This document shows positions 50,423-58,570 of a stretch of DNA of 64,000 bases, one piece after another (position 1 is the stretch's first letter; every line of letters starts with the position of its first letter). The position numbers and the translations under genes are program-made. Location: assembly GCA_016715115.1 (NCBI GenBank), contig JADKBM010000011.1, positions 1,187,501 through 1,251,500 of the forward strand, written 5' to 3'. The stretch comes from Acidobacteriota bacterium. Lineage in GTDB: Bacteria; Acidobacteriota; Blastocatellia; Pyrinomonadales; Pyrinomonadaceae. A model generated the notes under the pieces. The model saw only the letters and a program-made list of their open reading frames with translations, made no database searches and was not told the DNA's origin.

Positions 50423-51198
50423 TTGAGATCTTCGATTTTCGATTTTCGATTTTTCGATCTCCGGGAACCTGTCGAAAAAACGATTCAGTGTGCAGAGCAC
50501 ACGCAGTTACGATAGCACCACGTGAAGCGGAGCGGAACCCAGGTGTCACCACCGACGACTCCAGCGAACGTATGTAAAACGCGGAACTGTTGCACACACG
50601 AGAGTTACGCGTGCTACACACGCTGTCGAGGTTGGCGCGCCCAGCCACCGCGTTCCGCTCCGCTTCACGTGGTGCTATCGCAAGATCGCGTGCTCCGCAC
50701 GCTTAAAGAGGCAAATTCAGTTCTCAAACGGCTTTTCCGACAGGCTCTCGGAATCTTGAATACTTAGGATTTTGAATCTGGAATCGGGAATCTGGAGCTT
50801 TGAAAAACCTACATAACGGCGGTCCCGGCGCCGTTCCTAACACAGATGGACACAGATAGATCGGATGCAAGAGGATACTTCGAAACAAGCGTTTCTCTAT
50901 CGATTGAAACAAATCCGCTCCATCCAGCAAATCCGTGTTCATCTGTGGTTAAACGCCGCCGATTTCCTTCAAGCCGGTATTTCAAAGCTCCCGCATCTGG
51001 AATCTGGAATCTAGAATTTGGAATATCTGGAATCTGGAATCTGGAATCTGGAATCTGGAATCCGGAATCCGGAATCTCGTTTTAGTCCCCCAAATCGCAA
51101 ATCGCAAATCGCAAATCGCAAATAAATTCGGGGTTCGCATCCCGACAATCTTCCCCAAGTTGCGTGATAGGATGCGAACCCCAAATGTTTTAAGAACT
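50423..51198. repeat. 776-bp composite repeat region without genes
   Basis: No gene is seen between rluD and amt. Heptads GATCTTC, GATTTTC, GATTTTC, GATTTTT lie at 50427-50454. A perfect 28-bp inverted repeat has arms 50511-50538 and 50651-50678, and imperfect pairing extends outward to about 50488 and 50700. GGAGCTTTGAAA (50794-50805) is inverted at 50980-50991 and encloses a second pair, ACACAGATGGACACAGAT (around 50839) against ATCCGTGTTCATCTGTGG (around 50931). Heptads AATCTGG (50995-51078) and five CAAATCG-type words (51091-51125) follow. An inverted repeat at 51130-51182 closes the block. Confidence 0.9.
51130..51182. repeat. inverted repeat downstream of amt
   Basis: GGGGTTCGCATCC (51130-51142) and GGATGCGAACCCC (51170-51182) are perfect 13-bp arms around a 27-bp loop, 16 bp after the amt stop on the minus strand. 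It could stabilise the 3' end of the amt mRNA or act as a terminator, although the U run is weak. Confidence 0.85.
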
Positions 51199-52659
51199 TT
51201 ACTTGGTCTCGAACGCCGGCGTCAGACTCGGTGCTGTCGCCGGTTCGTTCGATGCGTGAATTGATTCCCCTTCAAAAACATACGCCGTTTCACCGTGCTG
51301 AGTCACGTCGAGCCCGGCGGCTTCGTCACTTTCGCTGACCCGCAAGCCGATAAACAGATCGACCAACTTCAAGATCACGACCGAACCCGCGACCGCGAGG
51401 ACGATCGTCAACCCCGCGCCGGCAAGCTGATTGAAGACCTGCATCCAATTTCCCTCGAGCATTCCGACCGGAAGCGCGTTTCCCGACGCATCGGCGAAGA
51501 TCGGATTTACGGCGGACGTCGCAAAGACGCCGGTCAAAAGCGCGCCGAGAATTCCGCCGATACCGTGAATGCCGAAGACGTCGAGCGTGTCGTCATAACC
51601 GAACCGGCGCTTGACCTCAGATACCATATAGAAGCAAGTGACGCCAGCGACGAATCCGAAACCGATCGCCGCGATCGGCGTGACGAATCCGGCGGCGGGC
51701 GTGATACAGACAAGCCCGGCGACGGCACCCGAGATCGCTCCGAGGGTCGTCGGTTTTCCGTGCGTCAGCCACTCGATGATGGTCCAGGCGAGCATCGCCG
51801 TCGCAGCCGAAAAGTGGGTCGTGACGAACGCGTTCGTCGCCAGCGCGTTGGCTGAAAGCGCGCTGCCGGCATTGAATCCGAACCAGCCAAACCACAACAG
51901 TCCGGCGCCGATCAGGCTGAAGACGGTATTGTGAGGCGTTGTCGGTTCGTTGTTGTAGTCGAGCCGTTTGCCGAGCCAGATCGCGCAGACAAGCGCCGAA
52001 ACGCCGGATGAAATATGGACGACCGTTCCGCCGGCGAAATCGAGCGCCGGAATCGAGCCGCCGAGCGCGGCGTTCAGGAAACCGCCTTTTCCCCAGACCA
52101 TATGGGCGAGGGGAAAGTAAACGAAAAGGGTCCAAAGCACGGTGAACGCGAGTTTCGCCGCGAACCGGATGCGCTCGGCGAACGCGCCCGTGATCAGCGC
52201 CGGCGTGATGATCGCGAACATCAGTTGGAAGATCATAAACGTTTGCTGCGGAAGGGTCGCGGAATAGTCGGTATTCGGACTCCCGCCGACGCCGCGCAGA
52301 AACGCGAAGTCGAAACTGCCGATGAAAGCGTTTCCTTCTGAGAAAACCAGGCTGTACCCGACGAACGCCCATAAAAGCGTTACGATGCCGATCGAGATAA
52401 GGCTTTTGAGCATCGTTGAGAGCACGTTCTTTTGCCGTACGAGGCCGCCGTAAAAGAGCGCCAGCCCCGGAACGGTCATCAGCAGGACGAGCGCCGAGCA
52501 AAGGAGAACCCAGGCGTTATCGGCGCTCATTTGAGCGCGAGCCGAACCGGCCTCGAGCTGCGCGATCCGTTCAGCGAGATCTTCGGCTTTGACGCAGACG
52601 GCGGTGGCCAAAACGAATGCGGCCGTTTGGAACGATTTTGAAATGTTCAACTTTTTCAT
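51199..52659 (-). CDS. amt: ammonium transporter (Amt/MEP/Rh)
   Basis: A 486-aa Amt with a signal-peptide-like N-terminus (SFQTAAFVLATAVCVKAEDL) and 11 membrane helices. The twin pore histidines are visible in FPLAHMVWGKGGFLNAALGG and DVFGIHGIGGILGALLTGVF, and ALFYGGLVRQKNVLSTM is the signature at the start of the transporter domain. It imports ammonium. No glnK or glnB gene follows, which is unusual. The gene diverges from a NifA-like activator and has a candidate sigma-54 promoter about 40 bp upstream. Confidence 0.96.
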   Translation of the reverse strand: MKKLNISKSFQTAAFVLATAVCVKAEDLAERIAQLEAGSARAQMSADNAWVLLCSALVLLMTVPGLALFYGGLVRQKNVLSTMLKSLISIGIVTLLWAFVGYSLVFSEGNAFIGSFDFAFLRGVGGSPNTDYSATLPQQTFMIFQLMFAIITPALITGAFAERIRFAAKLAFTVLWTLFVYFPLAHMVWGKGGFLNAALGGSIPALDFAGGTVVHISSGVSALVCAIWLGKRLDYNNEPTTPHNTVFSLIGAGLLWFGWFGFNAGSALSANALATNAFVTTHFSAATAMLAWTIIEWLTHGKPTTLGAISGAVAGLVCITPAAGFVTPIAAIGFGFVAGVTCFYMVSEVKRRFGYDDTLDVFGIHGIGGILGALLTGVFATSAVNPIFADASGNALPVGMLEGNWMQVFNQLAGAGLTIVLAVAGSVVILKLVDLFIGLRVSESDEAAGLDVTQHGETAYVFEGESIHASNEPATAPSLTPAFETK

Positions 52660-52695
52660 TGTTTCGGGCTCGGGTGATTCCGCAAGAACACGTCG

Positions 52696-52710
52696 GCAAT
52701 CGCCGTTCCA
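52696..52710 (-). promoter_or_regulatory. candidate sigma-54 promoter of amt
   Basis: On the minus strand TGGAAC-N5-TTGC, with GG and GC separated by exactly 10 bases (GG-N10-GC). It matches the TGGCAC-N5-TTGC consensus except for one base in the -24 element. The amt start is 37 bp downstream of the -12 GC, leaving a leader of about 25 nt. A sigma-54 activator gene lies divergently. Confidence 0.7.
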
Positions 52711-52804
52711 CAGCGGATGAAAGCCCGCAAGCGCTTTTCGGATAAGGACTTGAAACCCATTCCGTGCGATCGTCGGATTTCAGCGCGACCACTTTTATTA
52801 CAAT

Positions 52805-52824
52805 ATTGTCGAATATTGAACAAT
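52805..52824. promoter_or_regulatory. NifA-type enhancer site, ATTGT-N10-ACAAT
   Basis: TGT (52807-52809), ten bases, ACA (52820-52822), extended to five matching bases on each side. The spacing equals the NifA upstream activator consensus TGT-N10-ACA. It lies 95 bp upstream of the candidate sigma-54 promoter of amt, the usual enhancer distance. Confidence 0.6.
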
Positions 52825-52900
52825 CATCCGACATTTTTGTCTGATTTGGATCAGGCATTTGAATATTTCCCGATTACCCTGCTAAAGTCGAAAACAACGC

Positions 52901-52917
52901 TTGTCGACTTCCGACAA
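52901..52917. promoter_or_regulatory. dyad TTGTCG-N5-CGACAA before the regulator gene
   Basis: A perfect 6-bp dyad with a 5-bp spacer, 22 bp upstream of the activator start codon. Related half sites occur nearby (CGTCGGATTTC at 52771, ATCCGACATTT at 52826). It may be an autoregulatory operator; the protein that binds is unknown. Confidence 0.5.
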
Positions 52918-52938
52918 TTTCGTAGGATTTCAAAGTCA

Positions 52939-54432
52939 ATGTCGCCGAATCAACTCGAAACGATCGAGCGCATCATTCTCAAACTGAATGATTCGCAAAC
53001 TCCAAAATCCGCCTTCTCGGCGGTTCTCGAGATCCTGTCCGAGCGGGCCGGGATTCGGCGGAGCTGCGTCCTCGTATACCAGACCGAAGCGGAAAAGCTG
53101 TCGATGGTCGCGGCCAACGGCTTGGGAATCGATGAATTCCGCCGCGTCGAAACCTCGGCACGCAAGAGCGCGCTCCAAGACGTGTTCCTGAGCGGCAAGC
53201 GACGTTCCGTGGCCGATCCCGCGACTGACCCTTCGCTTCGTTTTCTGCAGTCGGCTACCTCGTCGACAGTTGCGGTCGAGCCGATAATCCTTGAAGGCCG
53301 ACCGCTCGGCGTCTTTTGTTCGGAAATCCCGGCGGGCGATTCCCAAGTCTTGCCGGCATTCATCGCTGTCGTCGCGGCGCTCGTTTCGCAGGCATTCAAG
53401 ATCGAGTACGCCGTCTCGGCCGAACGCCAACTTCTTGCCGACGAGAATTCGCACCTTCGACAGGAACTCAAGGAAAAGTATGACTTCTCGCAGATCATCG
53501 GGAATTCAAGCGCGATGCGCCAGGTCTACGACCAGGTCTCGCAGGTCGCGCGTTCGAACGCGACGGTCCTGTTGCGCGGCGAGAGCGGGACCGGAAAGGA
53601 AATGATCGCGCACGCGATCCACTACAATTCGCTGCGTTCGAAACGCCCGTTCATCAAGGTAAACTGCGCCGCGCTGCCCGAAACACTGATCGAATCCGAG
53701 CTTTTCGGCTTTGAGAAGGGCGCCTTTACCGGTGCCGACCGTCTGAAAAAAGGCCGCTTCGAAATGGCCGACGGCGGAACCATCTTCCTCGACGAGATCG
53801 GAGATCTTCCGCCGCAGACTCAAGTGAAACTGCTCCGCGTCATTCAGGAGCGCGAGATCCAAAGGCTCGGCGGAACAGAGACTATCAAGATCAACGTGCG
53901 ATTCATCACGGCGACGAACCAGAATCTCGAGGAAGAGATCGCCAACGGCACGTTTCGCGAGGATCTTTATTACCGGCTCAATGTCTTTACGATCTTCCTT
54001 CCACCGTTGCGTGAACGAAAATCGGACATCCTCCTGCTCGCCGAGCATTTCCTCGACAAATACGAGCGCGAACACGGCAAAGAGATCAAGCGCATATCAA
54101 CGCCTGCCATCGATATGCTTACCAGCTATCATTTCCCGGGCAACGTCCGCGAACTCGAGAACGTCATCGAACGCGCGGTCCTGGTCTGCGACGAACAGGT
54201 GATCCACGGCCATCACCTTCCGCCGACGCTGCAGACCGCCGAAATCTCCGACACTGTCGCGGAACTCTCCCTCGCCGCGGCTGTCGAAGCGTACGAAAGC
54301 GATCTTATACAGGACGCTCTGAAAACCGCCCGCGGGAACGTCGCCAAGGCCGCGCGTCTGCTCGATTCGACGGAACGAATCTTGAGCTATAAAATCAAGA
54401 GGTACGGAATCACGCCAAAACGCTTCAAATGA
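52939..54432 (+). CDS. NifA-like sigma-54-dependent transcriptional activator
   Basis: A 497-aa bacterial enhancer-binding protein. Residues about 10-170 form a GAF sensor domain (RRSCVLVYQTEAEKLSMVAA, GRPLGVFCSEIPAGDSQVLP). The AAA+ domain has Walker A GESGTGKEM, the sigma-54-contact loop GAFTGA, Walker B GGTIFLDEIGDL and FREDLYYRLNVFTIFLPPLR. The Fis-type HTH is in GNVAKAARLLDSTERILSYK. The NifA/AnfA-like architecture suggests nitrogen control, and the context (amt, glnE) agrees. ATG 52939 is chosen over a start at 52717 that would add a non-homologous, promoter-covering stretch. Its stop overlaps glnE by four bases. No nif genes are in the window. Confidence 0.92.
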   Translation: MSPNQLETIERIILKLNDSQTPKSAFSAVLEILSERAGIRRSCVLVYQTEAEKLSMVAANGLGIDEFRRVETSARKSALQDVFLSGKRRSVADPATDPSLRFLQSATSSTVAVEPIILEGRPLGVFCSEIPAGDSQVLPAFIAVVAALVSQAFKIEYAVSAERQLLADENSHLRQELKEKYDFSQIIGNSSAMRQVYDQVSQVARSNATVLLRGESGTGKEMIAHAIHYNSLRSKRPFIKVNCAALPETLIESELFGFEKGAFTGADRLKKGRFEMADGGTIFLDEIGDLPPQTQVKLLRVIQEREIQRLGGTETIKINVRFITATNQNLEEEIANGTFREDLYYRLNVFTIFLPPLRERKSDILLLAEHFLDKYEREHGKEIKRISTPAIDMLTSYHFPGNVRELENVIERAVLVCDEQVIHGHHLPPTLQTAEISDTVAELSLAAAVEAYESDLIQDALKTARGNVAKAARLLDSTERILSYKIKRYGITPKRFK

Positions 54433-57221
54433 AGCGATTCTCGATTTCGGACACCGAGAGACTCAACATCGTGCAAGACGAACAGGTCGGGAACATTATG
54501 CGGAACCTGCCGGACGCGGAGAGCGCGGAGCGGTTTCTTGTCGATCTTTCGGCCCGGTTCCCGCTCGAGGAAAAACGATTGCGGCGCAATGATGGGCTTC
54601 TCTCCGACGTTTTGACGCTCGTCGCTTTCAGCCCTCTGCTCGCCACCACGCTGCTCCAACATAAATCGTATTTCTCGTGGCTCGAACGCCAGCGCGTTTC
54701 GTCGAGATCCCGCGGGAAAGAAGACCTGATCGAATCGCTCGCGCGCTTTGCACTGACGAACTCGACGCTCGAAACTCACGTCTTGCTTTCGCGGTTCCGC
54801 CGACGCGAACTCCTTCGGATATATTTGCTCGACATCCGAGGCCTCAAAACCGTTGCCGAGATCACCGAAGAAATCTCGGATCTCGCCGACGCGATACTCG
54901 AATTCGCGCTGCGCATCGCACGCCAGGAACTGGACAATCGCTTCGGCGCTCCGCTCGAAACGGACGACAAGGGCCGTTCGGCCGAAGCGACTTTCTGCAT
55001 CGTCGCGCTCGGCAAGCTCGGCTCGCGCGAGCTTAACTACTCTTCCGATATCGACCTTTTGTTTCTTTACTCGTCGGAAGGAAACACGTCCGGCAACGGT
55101 TCGCGCGGTGCCGTGACGAATCGGGAGTATTTCGTAAAGCTATCGGAACACATTATCAAACTCGTTGGCCAACAGTCGGGCGAGGGCGCCGCGTACCGCG
55201 TCGATATGCGGCTCCGGCCGCACGGCAGGGTCGGTGGGCTGGCAATTCCCGGAGGCGACGCGGCGCAATACTATTTGACGACGGCGCAGCCTTGGGAACG
55301 GCAGGTTCTGATCCGTTCGCGAGCTTGCGCGGGCGACGCCGAGATATATCGGCGGTTTTTCGAAACGGTCCGGCCGAGTGTCTTTTCAAAGGACGGTTCG
55401 GTCATTGAAGCGCTCCGCAACGTCCGCCTGTCAAAGGAAAGGATCAATCTCGAAAAGCAATCCGCGAACGGGTTTGACGTCAAGCTCGGACACGGCGGAA
55501 TCCGTGAGATCGAGTTCATCGCCCAGGCGCTGCAACTGGCTCACGGCGGCGCCGACGAATGGTTGCAGGCACCGCATACGCTGATCTCGCTCTCGCGGCT
55601 TGCCGACCGCGGCCTGATCACCGAGTCCGAGCACACGGAACTTGCCGACGCCTATTCTTTTCTGCGGCGCCTCGAGCATCGGTTGCAGATGGAACACGGA
55701 CTTCAGACGCATCTCGTTCCGAACGACCCCGAACGGCGGTTTCCGGTCGCAAAACGTATGCATTTCGAAGATCTGACGAAATTCGACGCGGCTCTTGCGC
55801 GTCAAACGGCCGCAGTCTATCGGACGTTTTGCCGGATCTTCGACGAGAGCGCTCTGGTCGATATCGACTCCGAACCGGAAACGCCGGGCGAATCGGCGAC
55901 GACCGGCAGTTCGATCAGAACCAGCAATCCGGCTTACGGCGCGGCCGTTTCATCGCTCGAAAAATCGGGCGCCGAGCCAGACGAACGAACGCTATCCGTC
56001 TTGCGTGATCTTGCCGAAATCTCGCCGTATTTTGCGGGTTCGATCACCGCCAATCCCGAACTTGTCGAAGTGTTGGCCGAAATATCTGCTGAAGGATTTG
56101 CCGCGCGCGATTACAAATTGGAACTTCAAACCATCGTTCGGGATGAAATGAACTTTGCGTCAAGACTCGCGTCATTGCGCCGGCTTCAGTCCAGGTTTTT
56201 GTTGGGGATCGCTGTCGCGGAAGTCTTTGGGCAGCTGACGAAGTCCGACTCCAAAAGACTTCAGTGCGAACTCGCCGAGGCCAGCATCGCCGCTGCGCTC
56301 TTTGTCACGCAAAACGAACTGACGCACCGACTCGGCGTCGGCATCGATCGATTCCCGTTCGCCGTTCTCGGACTTGGAAAACTCGGCGGAAACGCGATGG
56401 ACTACGGCTCGGACCTCGATCTGGTGCTCGTTTACGACGACGAGGCCGAGCTTGGATTTCTCGACGAATCCGAACTGACGCGCGCCGCGTTCTTCGGGAA
56501 AGCAGTCGAGGTCTTCGTCACCGCATTGTCGGCGATGACGCGCGAAGGCAGCCTGTACCGCGTCGATCTGCGGCTTCGGCCCGACGGAAAGAACGGCGCG
56601 TTGGCGACCGGGCGGCGTGCGTTTCTGAACTATTTCGAGACCCGTGCAGATGTTTGGGAACTGCTCGCATACGTCAAACTGCGCGCCGTCGGCGGCGATC
56701 TCGAACTCGCCCGCATTATCGAGTCCGAGGCTCGGCGGATCATCCTCGCACGGGCCCGGGGCGTCGATGGCGATGAACTTCGCCTTGAGGCCCGTCGGGT
56801 CAGGGATCGGCTCGAGTCTCAAAAGGCCGGGCGCACGCACCGCGACATAGATATCAAGTACGGTTCCGGCGGAATGCTCGACATCTATTTTGCGATGCGT
56901 TTTTTGCAGCTTCGGGATGATGTGCCGGATGATCCGCAAAACCGCTCGACGGGGTTTATGCTCCGCAAGCTTTACGAACGGGGTTCGCTCTCCGCGGACC
57001 AATTCGAGGCTTTGTCGTTCGGCTACGAGTTCCTTTCCGCGCTCGATCACGAACTCCGCCTGACGATCGGGCGTTCCACGAAATTCCCCGCCGCCAACCG
57101 CGACGCGCTCGAGGTCGTCGCTCGGCGGATGAAACTCGCCTCCGCCGCCGACCTTTCCGAGAAATTGACCGTGCATCGCCTCAATGTCCGCGAAGCGTTC
57201 GAGGAATTGATGCACGAATAG
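54429..57221 (+). CDS. glnE: bifunctional glutamine synthetase adenylyltransferase/deadenylase
   Basis: GlnE adds or removes AMP on glutamine synthetase in response to nitrogen status. The 930-aa protein has two nucleotidyltransferase domains: the N-terminal one with ALGKLGSRELNYSSDIDLLF and the C-terminal one with GLGKLGGNAMDYGSDLDLVL, each with the G-S and DxD catalytic pattern. DVKLGHGGIREIEFIAQALQ and DIKYGSGGMLDIYFAMRFLQ are also typical. It is translationally coupled to the NifA-like gene (ATGA). PII, its usual signal partner, is not nearby. Confidence 0.96.
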   Translation: MKRFSISDTERLNIVQDEQVGNIMRNLPDAESAERFLVDLSARFPLEEKRLRRNDGLLSDVLTLVAFSPLLATTLLQHKSYFSWLERQRVSSRSRGKEDLIESLARFALTNSTLETHVLLSRFRRRELLRIYLLDIRGLKTVAEITEEISDLADAILEFALRIARQELDNRFGAPLETDDKGRSAEATFCIVALGKLGSRELNYSSDIDLLFLYSSEGNTSGNGSRGAVTNREYFVKLSEHIIKLVGQQSGEGAAYRVDMRLRPHGRVGGLAIPGGDAAQYYLTTAQPWERQVLIRSRACAGDAEIYRRFFETVRPSVFSKDGSVIEALRNVRLSKERINLEKQSANGFDVKLGHGGIREIEFIAQALQLAHGGADEWLQAPHTLISLSRLADRGLITESEHTELADAYSFLRRLEHRLQMEHGLQTHLVPNDPERRFPVAKRMHFEDLTKFDAALARQTAAVYRTFCRIFDESALVDIDSEPETPGESATTGSSIRTSNPAYGAAVSSLEKSGAEPDERTLSVLRDLAEISPYFAGSITANPELVEVLAEISAEGFAARDYKLELQTIVRDEMNFASRLASLRRLQSRFLLGIAVAEVFGQLTKSDSKRLQCELAEASIAAALFVTQNELTHRLGVGIDRFPFAVLGLGKLGGNAMDYGSDLDLVLVYDDEAELGFLDESELTRAAFFGKAVEVFVTALSAMTREGSLYRVDLRLRPDGKNGALATGRRAFLNYFETRADVWELLAYVKLRAVGGDLELARIIESEARRIILARARGVDGDELRLEARRVRDRLESQKAGRTHRDIDIKYGSGGMLDIYFAMRFLQLRDDVPDDPQNRSTGFMLRKLYERGSLSADQFEALSFGYEFLSALDHELRLTIGRSTKFPAANRDALEVVARRMKLASAADLSEKLTVHRLNVREAFEELMHE

Positions 57222-57394
57222 TCCGTTTAATACTGGAGCGCAAAGCGACTGGAGCACAAGTGTCCCCGCTTGCAATGAGCGCGAAGCGCGAACAGGGTCT
57301 GTAGATCAGAACACACGGCTTCGCTGATTGTGACACCCGACAAACTCCGACAACTCCCGCGATCCGACGCACCGAAACCTGTTATCGTCGAATC
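57222..57394. other. intergenic region with short repeats
   Basis: No gene is seen. The stretch 57230-57300 contains the near-repeats ACTGGAGCGCAAAGCGACTG and ACTGGAGCACAAGTG and an inverted GCGC element (GAGCGCGAAGCGCG). A -10-like TATCGT (57383-57388) sits six bases before the GTG start at 57395. Confidence 0.55.
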
Positions 57395-57877
57395 GTGGAT
57401 AAACTAAAGAAAACGCTCGTCAACCTTTTGCTGATCTTCTCGATCAGCGGCGTTCTTCCGGCAACTGCGCAAACGTTTGACAAGATCGAACTTCTCGTTC
57501 AGGACGGCAAGAACATCGATGAAAGGTCGGTCACCGTCACATTCCTCGAAGACGCGCTGTTGATTGAATCGTCCGGCCGCGAGAAGATCTCGAAATCGTT
57601 TAAGTACAGTGAGATACGCGCCGCCGAGTATTCCTATACGAAGAACCCGCGTTGGAAGACGGGGCTCGGGCTCGGAGCGGCGTCGATCATATTTCCGCCG
57701 CTGCTGCTCGTCGCCTTGCCGATGGCTTTCTCCAAACACCGCCGGCATTGGCTGACGATCCGCACCGACAAGGATTTTGCGGTTCTCAAGCTAAGCAAAC
57801 GGAACCGCAAACTGATTCTGCCGACCCTTGAAACCAGAAGCGGCGTCAAGGTCGAGGGCACCGGCGATCAGAAGTAA
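57395..57877 (+). CDS. hypothetical exported/membrane protein
   Basis: A 160-aa protein with a signal peptide (LVNLLLIFSISGVLPATAQT), a beta-rich region (VTVTFLEDALLIESSGREKI) and a second hydrophobic segment (GLGAASIIFPPLLLVALPMA) near residues 88-110. The end is basic. The start is GTG 57395, preceded at six bases by a -10-like TATCGT and lacking a Shine-Dalgarno, so it may be leaderless. The next gene starts 4 bp after its stop. Family not recognised. Confidence 0.72.
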   Translation: MDKLKKTLVNLLLIFSISGVLPATAQTFDKIELLVQDGKNIDERSVTVTFLEDALLIESSGREKISKSFKYSEIRAAEYSYTKNPRWKTGLGLGAASIIFPPLLLVALPMAFSKHRRHWLTIRTDKDFAVLKLSKRNRKLILPTLETRSGVKVEGTGDQK

Positions 57878-57881
57878 TGTT

Positions 57882-58517
57882 ATGAAAAACCTTATTCTGC
57901 TATTGCTTCTCGCAACCACCGGCGTATTCGCGCAAACGGAAACCCTGACCAACCTGCAAGTCGTCGAAATGGTAAAGAGCGGGCTCGGAACATCGATCAT
58001 CGCAAAGAAGATCAACGGTTCCGAAAACAGGTTCGATGTTTCGGTCAACGCGCTGATCGAACTCAAAAACGCAGGCGTCGATTCGGAGATCATCGCCTTG
58101 ATGATGGAAAAGGCCCCCAAGACGCCGGTCAACGTGCCAAAGCCCGAATCCGTCGGCTATTCAGATTCTGACCGGCCGAACACGGTTCCAACCGCTCGGA
58201 ACGGCGAAGCCAGGACAATCGCGATCGAGAAATCGTCGATCCATCCGTCAAGGCAGGCCCTCGAAAAGGAGCTTTTCAAACGCAAGGAATGGAAACGCCT
58301 GAATCTCTCGATCGTCCGCTACAAGGAATCGGCGGATTTCTATGTCGAGATCGGTTTTGTGCCGCTTTCTCTGCTGACGCATCGCTACACGTTTCGCATT
58401 TACGATCGCCGCAGCGGCGCTGTGATCGCTGCCGGCGAGACGACTTCGTGGGGCAGCCTCGCAGAAAATCTCGCGCGCGAGATCGCGAAAAAACTCGACA
58501 CGGCGTTAATCGGTTGA
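57882..58517 (+). CDS. exported protein with N-terminal acidobacterial helical domain
   Basis: A 211-aa protein with a signal peptide (MKNLILLLLLATTGVFAQT). Residues about 22-75 form a helical domain (LTNLQVVEMVKSGLGTSIIA, NALIELKNAGVDSEIIALMM) that recurs in the gene at 59709. The C-terminal part (about residues 110-211) has RKEWKRLNLSIVRYKESADF, YTFRIYDRRSGAVIAAGETT and an amphipathic end. Function unknown. It is tightly linked to the preceding gene. Confidence 0.8.
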   Translation: MKNLILLLLLATTGVFAQTETLTNLQVVEMVKSGLGTSIIAKKINGSENRFDVSVNALIELKNAGVDSEIIALMMEKAPKTPVNVPKPESVGYSDSDRPNTVPTARNGEARTIAIEKSSIHPSRQALEKELFKRKEWKRLNLSIVRYKESADFYVEIGFVPLSLLTHRYTFRIYDRRSGAVIAAGETTSWGSLAENLAREIAKKLDTALIG

Positions 58518-58523
58518 ATTCTC

Positions 58524-58552
58524 TTCACGCGTCGGACGCAAACGTTTATAAT
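58524..58552 (+). promoter_or_regulatory. promoter of the VWFA gene
   Basis: TTCACG (58524-58529), 17-bp spacer, TATAAT (58547-58552), an exact -10. The ATG at 58571 would leave a leader of about 11 nt without a Shine-Dalgarno. Confidence 0.6.
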
Positions 58553-58570
58553 CGTCCCGTCAAACCTAAG

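Noticed and set aside
50488..50700. The 28-bp inverted repeat pair as ends of an insertion sequence or MITE
   Set aside because: Only about 110 bp lies between the arms, there is no transposase, and I see no flanking target duplication. A MITE remains possible but unsupported.
51130..51182. The GGTTCGCATCC element as part of a tRNA gene
   Set aside because: It resembles a T-arm but is a simple 13-bp inverted repeat with no acceptor, D or anticodon arm around it.
52717..52938. An N-terminal extension of 74 residues on the NifA-like regulator
   Set aside because: The extension lies in AT-rich DNA holding the enhancer dyads, has no homology, and the family N-terminus begins near ATG 52939.
56172..57275. 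A 367-codon minus-strand frame opposite glnE
   Set aside because: It is antisense to the conserved C-terminal adenylyltransferase domain of GlnE and has no family signature.
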